Below are positions 62,684 to 64,000 of a DNA stretch of 64,000 bases, one piece after another. The first letter of the stretch is position 1. Every line of letters begins with the position of its first letter. Below the pieces are notes generated by a model. It saw only the letters and a program-made list of their open reading frames with translations, made no database searches and was not told the origin of the DNA. The position numbers and the translations under genes are program-made. This DNA is from an uncultured Oscillospiraceae bacterium (GTDB lineage Bacteria > Bacillota > Clostridia > Oscillospirales > Acutalibacteraceae): assembly GCA_905192745.1 (NCBI GenBank), contig CAJJLZ010000001.1, positions 124,001 to 188,000 of the forward strand, read 5' to 3'.

Positions 62684-63703
62684 ATGGAAGAAAAATGGCT
62701 GAAGGCCAAAAACGGTATAGCGGTTCTGATTCTGATAATTCTGCTGTATCTGGCGTCGGTATTCGTTTTTGTGATGGGCTGTATCTATGTGGAAAGCGGC
62801 GTGGGCGTGGCACTGCTGGTTGCCGGCGCCGTATGGATGGGCCTCGGCTGGATTCCGGCGATGGGGCTGCGTGTTCTGAAACCGCAGGAGGCGCTGGTGC
62901 TGACCCTGTTTGGACGGTATATCGGCACGCTCAAGGGAGAGGGATTCTATTTTGTCAATCCCTTTGTCGCGGCGGTGAATCCCGCCGCGAAAACCGCCCT
63001 GCGGCAGAGCGGGGACGTGGATTCCGGCGCAGCCGGTTCCCCTGCGCAGCTGGCGCTTTCCGCCGCGGGGATGTATTCGTCCGCCGTCAGTAAGAAAATT
63101 TCCCTCAAGGTGATGACCCTGAACAACAACAAGCAGAAAATCAACGACTGTCTGGGCAATCCGGTGGAAATTGGAATTGCGGTGATTTGGCGGGTGTCGG
63201 ATACGGCGAAAGCGGTTTTCAATGTGGATAACTATAAGGAGTTTCTGTCTCTGCAATGCGACGCAGCCCTGCGGAACATTGTGCGCCTGTATCCGTACGA
63301 TGTGGCGCAGAATGTGGATACTACCGGTGACGGGGAGCCGGACGAGGGTTCCCTGCGCGGATCCAGTGAAGTGGTGGCGAAACGGATACGCGACGAGATC
63401 CAGTCCCGTGTGAAGGACGCCGGTCTGGAAATCGTGGAGGCCCGGATTACCTATCTCGCCTATGCACAGGAAATCGCCGCTGTGATGCTCCAGCGGCAGC
63501 AGGCGTCGGCTGTGGTGGACGCGCGCAAAATGATCGTAGACGGCGCGGTGGGCATGGTGGAAATGGCATTGCAGAAGCTGAACGAGGGCGGCATGGTCGA
63601 TCTGGATGAAGAACGGAAGGCGGCGATGGTATCCAACCTGTTGGTCGTCCTGTGCGGCAACAAGGACGCGCAGCCTATCGTCAATTCCGGCAGCCTGTAC
63701 TGA
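62684..63703 (+). CDS. SPFH/Band 7 domain membrane protein
   Basis: 339 residues. Two N-terminal hydrophobic segments (about 10-33 and 40-60) are followed by the SPFH domain: VLKPQEALVLTLFGRYIGTL, KGEGFYFVNPF, then VEIGIAVIWRVSDTAKAVFN and EARITYLAYAQEIAAVMLQR, and a helical C-terminal region. SPFH proteins form ring-like membrane scaffolds. GGGGAGG precedes ATG 62684. It is paired with the small RHH protein that starts two bases after its stop codon. Confidence 0.9.
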   Translation: MEEKWLKAKNGIAVLILIILLYLASVFVFVMGCIYVESGVGVALLVAGAVWMGLGWIPAMGLRVLKPQEALVLTLFGRYIGTLKGEGFYFVNPFVAAVNPAAKTALRQSGDVDSGAAGSPAQLALSAAGMYSSAVSKKISLKVMTLNNNKQKINDCLGNPVEIGIAVIWRVSDTAKAVFNVDNYKEFLSLQCDAALRNIVRLYPYDVAQNVDTTGDGEPDEGSLRGSSEVVAKRIRDEIQSRVKDAGLEIVEARITYLAYAQEIAAVMLQRQQASAVVDARKMIVDGAVGMVEMALQKLNEGGMVDLDEERKAAMVSNLLVVLCGNKDAQPIVNSGSLY

Positions 63704-63704
63704 T

Positions 63705-63908
63705 ATGACGGAACGCAGCGGGAAAAAGCAGATTCCCCTTCGCATTTCCGCCCGCCTGTACGAACAGCTTGCCGCCTGGGCGGAGGACGATTTCCGTTCC
63801 CTGAACGGACAGATCGAATACCTGCTCACCGAATGCGTACGGCAGCGGAAAAAGAATGGGAAATACGTTTCGGAAACCCTGGATGAACCGCCCGATCTGG
63901 ATTTGTAA
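63705..63908 (+). CDS. Small Arc-like ribbon-helix-helix protein
   Basis: 67 residues. KKQIPLRISARLYEQLAAWA forms a beta strand and first helix, EDDFRSLNGQIEYLLTECVR the second helix, as in Arc/MetJ-type DNA-binding proteins (the R-S-x-N-x-x-I-E pattern is typical). The tail KYVSETLDEPPDLDL is acidic. It begins two bases after the SPFH stop and is therefore in the same operon; Arc-like proteins next to SPFH genes recur in Bacillota. The last 92 bases of the window hold nothing I can assign. Confidence 0.8.
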   Translation: MTERSGKKQIPLRISARLYEQLAAWAEDDFRSLNGQIEYLLTECVRQRKKNGKYVSETLDEPPDLDL

Positions 63909-64000
63909 TATTATAATTAGTGAATTTGGAAGCCGGTCGGTCTTCATCGTTTATTTACAGCCTGTCTGATCGGATGGAAGACCATGCCTGTCGTTTTTCT

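Overview
This window comes from the chromosome of a high-GC, endospore-forming, anaerobic member of the Bacillota, most like Oscillospirales (Ruminococcaceae/Oscillospiraceae-type Clostridia). That assignment is inference. It rests on gpr, spoIIP, spoVT, spoVAC, spoVAD and ypeB, the class III ribonucleotide reductase nrdDG, Gram-positive lipoproteins and SD signals, a CIRCE-controlled hrcA-grpE-dnaK-dnaJ operon, and YfhO, VTC and DUF4956 families. I saw no rRNA, tRNA, CRISPR array, prophage or intact transposase gene.

Layout. 1-2834: end of rpsO, a highly structured leader, pnp and three terminators. 2947-10926: a phosphate regulon, with Pho-box-like repeats, pstSCAB-phoU and a PhoP/PhoR-type two-component system. 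11218-17362: branched-chain amino acid import (livJHMGF) followed by the exporter pair azlCD. 17531-23766: a 91-bp tandem repeat, an O-antigen-ligase-like polymerase, degV and a giant YfhO-type membrane protein. 24005-29714: rpsT, the sporulation genes gpr, spoIIP and spoVT, trmL and small envelope proteins. 29742-38057 (mostly minus strand): PBP1A, a lipoprotein, ypeB, hemW and lepA. 38114-40634: a second repeat array, an NlpC/P60-like lipoprotein that lacks its catalytic residues, and an AT-richer insertion carrying a methyltransferase. 40677-45556: nrdG, nrdD, spoVAD, spoVAC. 45733-47755: a YtrA-type GntR regulator with an ABC exporter. 47827-53803: a Cthe_2159-like surface protein, DUF4956, a VTC-domain protein, a truncated glycosyltransferase and a second two-component system. 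54019-59201: the heat-shock operon. 59416-63908: an epimerase/TetR divergent pair, small HTH and RHH proteins and an SPFH protein.

How the genes work together. The phosphate cluster is a complete sensing, import and feedback unit. The liv genes make one ABC importer, and azlCD could vent excess branched-chain amino acids. The second two-component system probably controls the surface cluster beside it, because the same 11-bp direct repeats plus a TATGCT-like -10 occur before the response regulator, the VTC gene and the glycosyltransferase fragment.

Most unusual signals: (1) a dispersed repeat of about 91 bp at three loci, which folds into two hairpins whose stems change in a compensatory way; (2) an NlpC/P60 domain with Cys, His and His all replaced; (3) the shared operator of the surface cluster; (4) a three-way-junction-like structure flanked by 21-nt direct repeats before the SPFH gene; (5) a palindrome resembling an SOS box inside the promoter of a small HTH gene.
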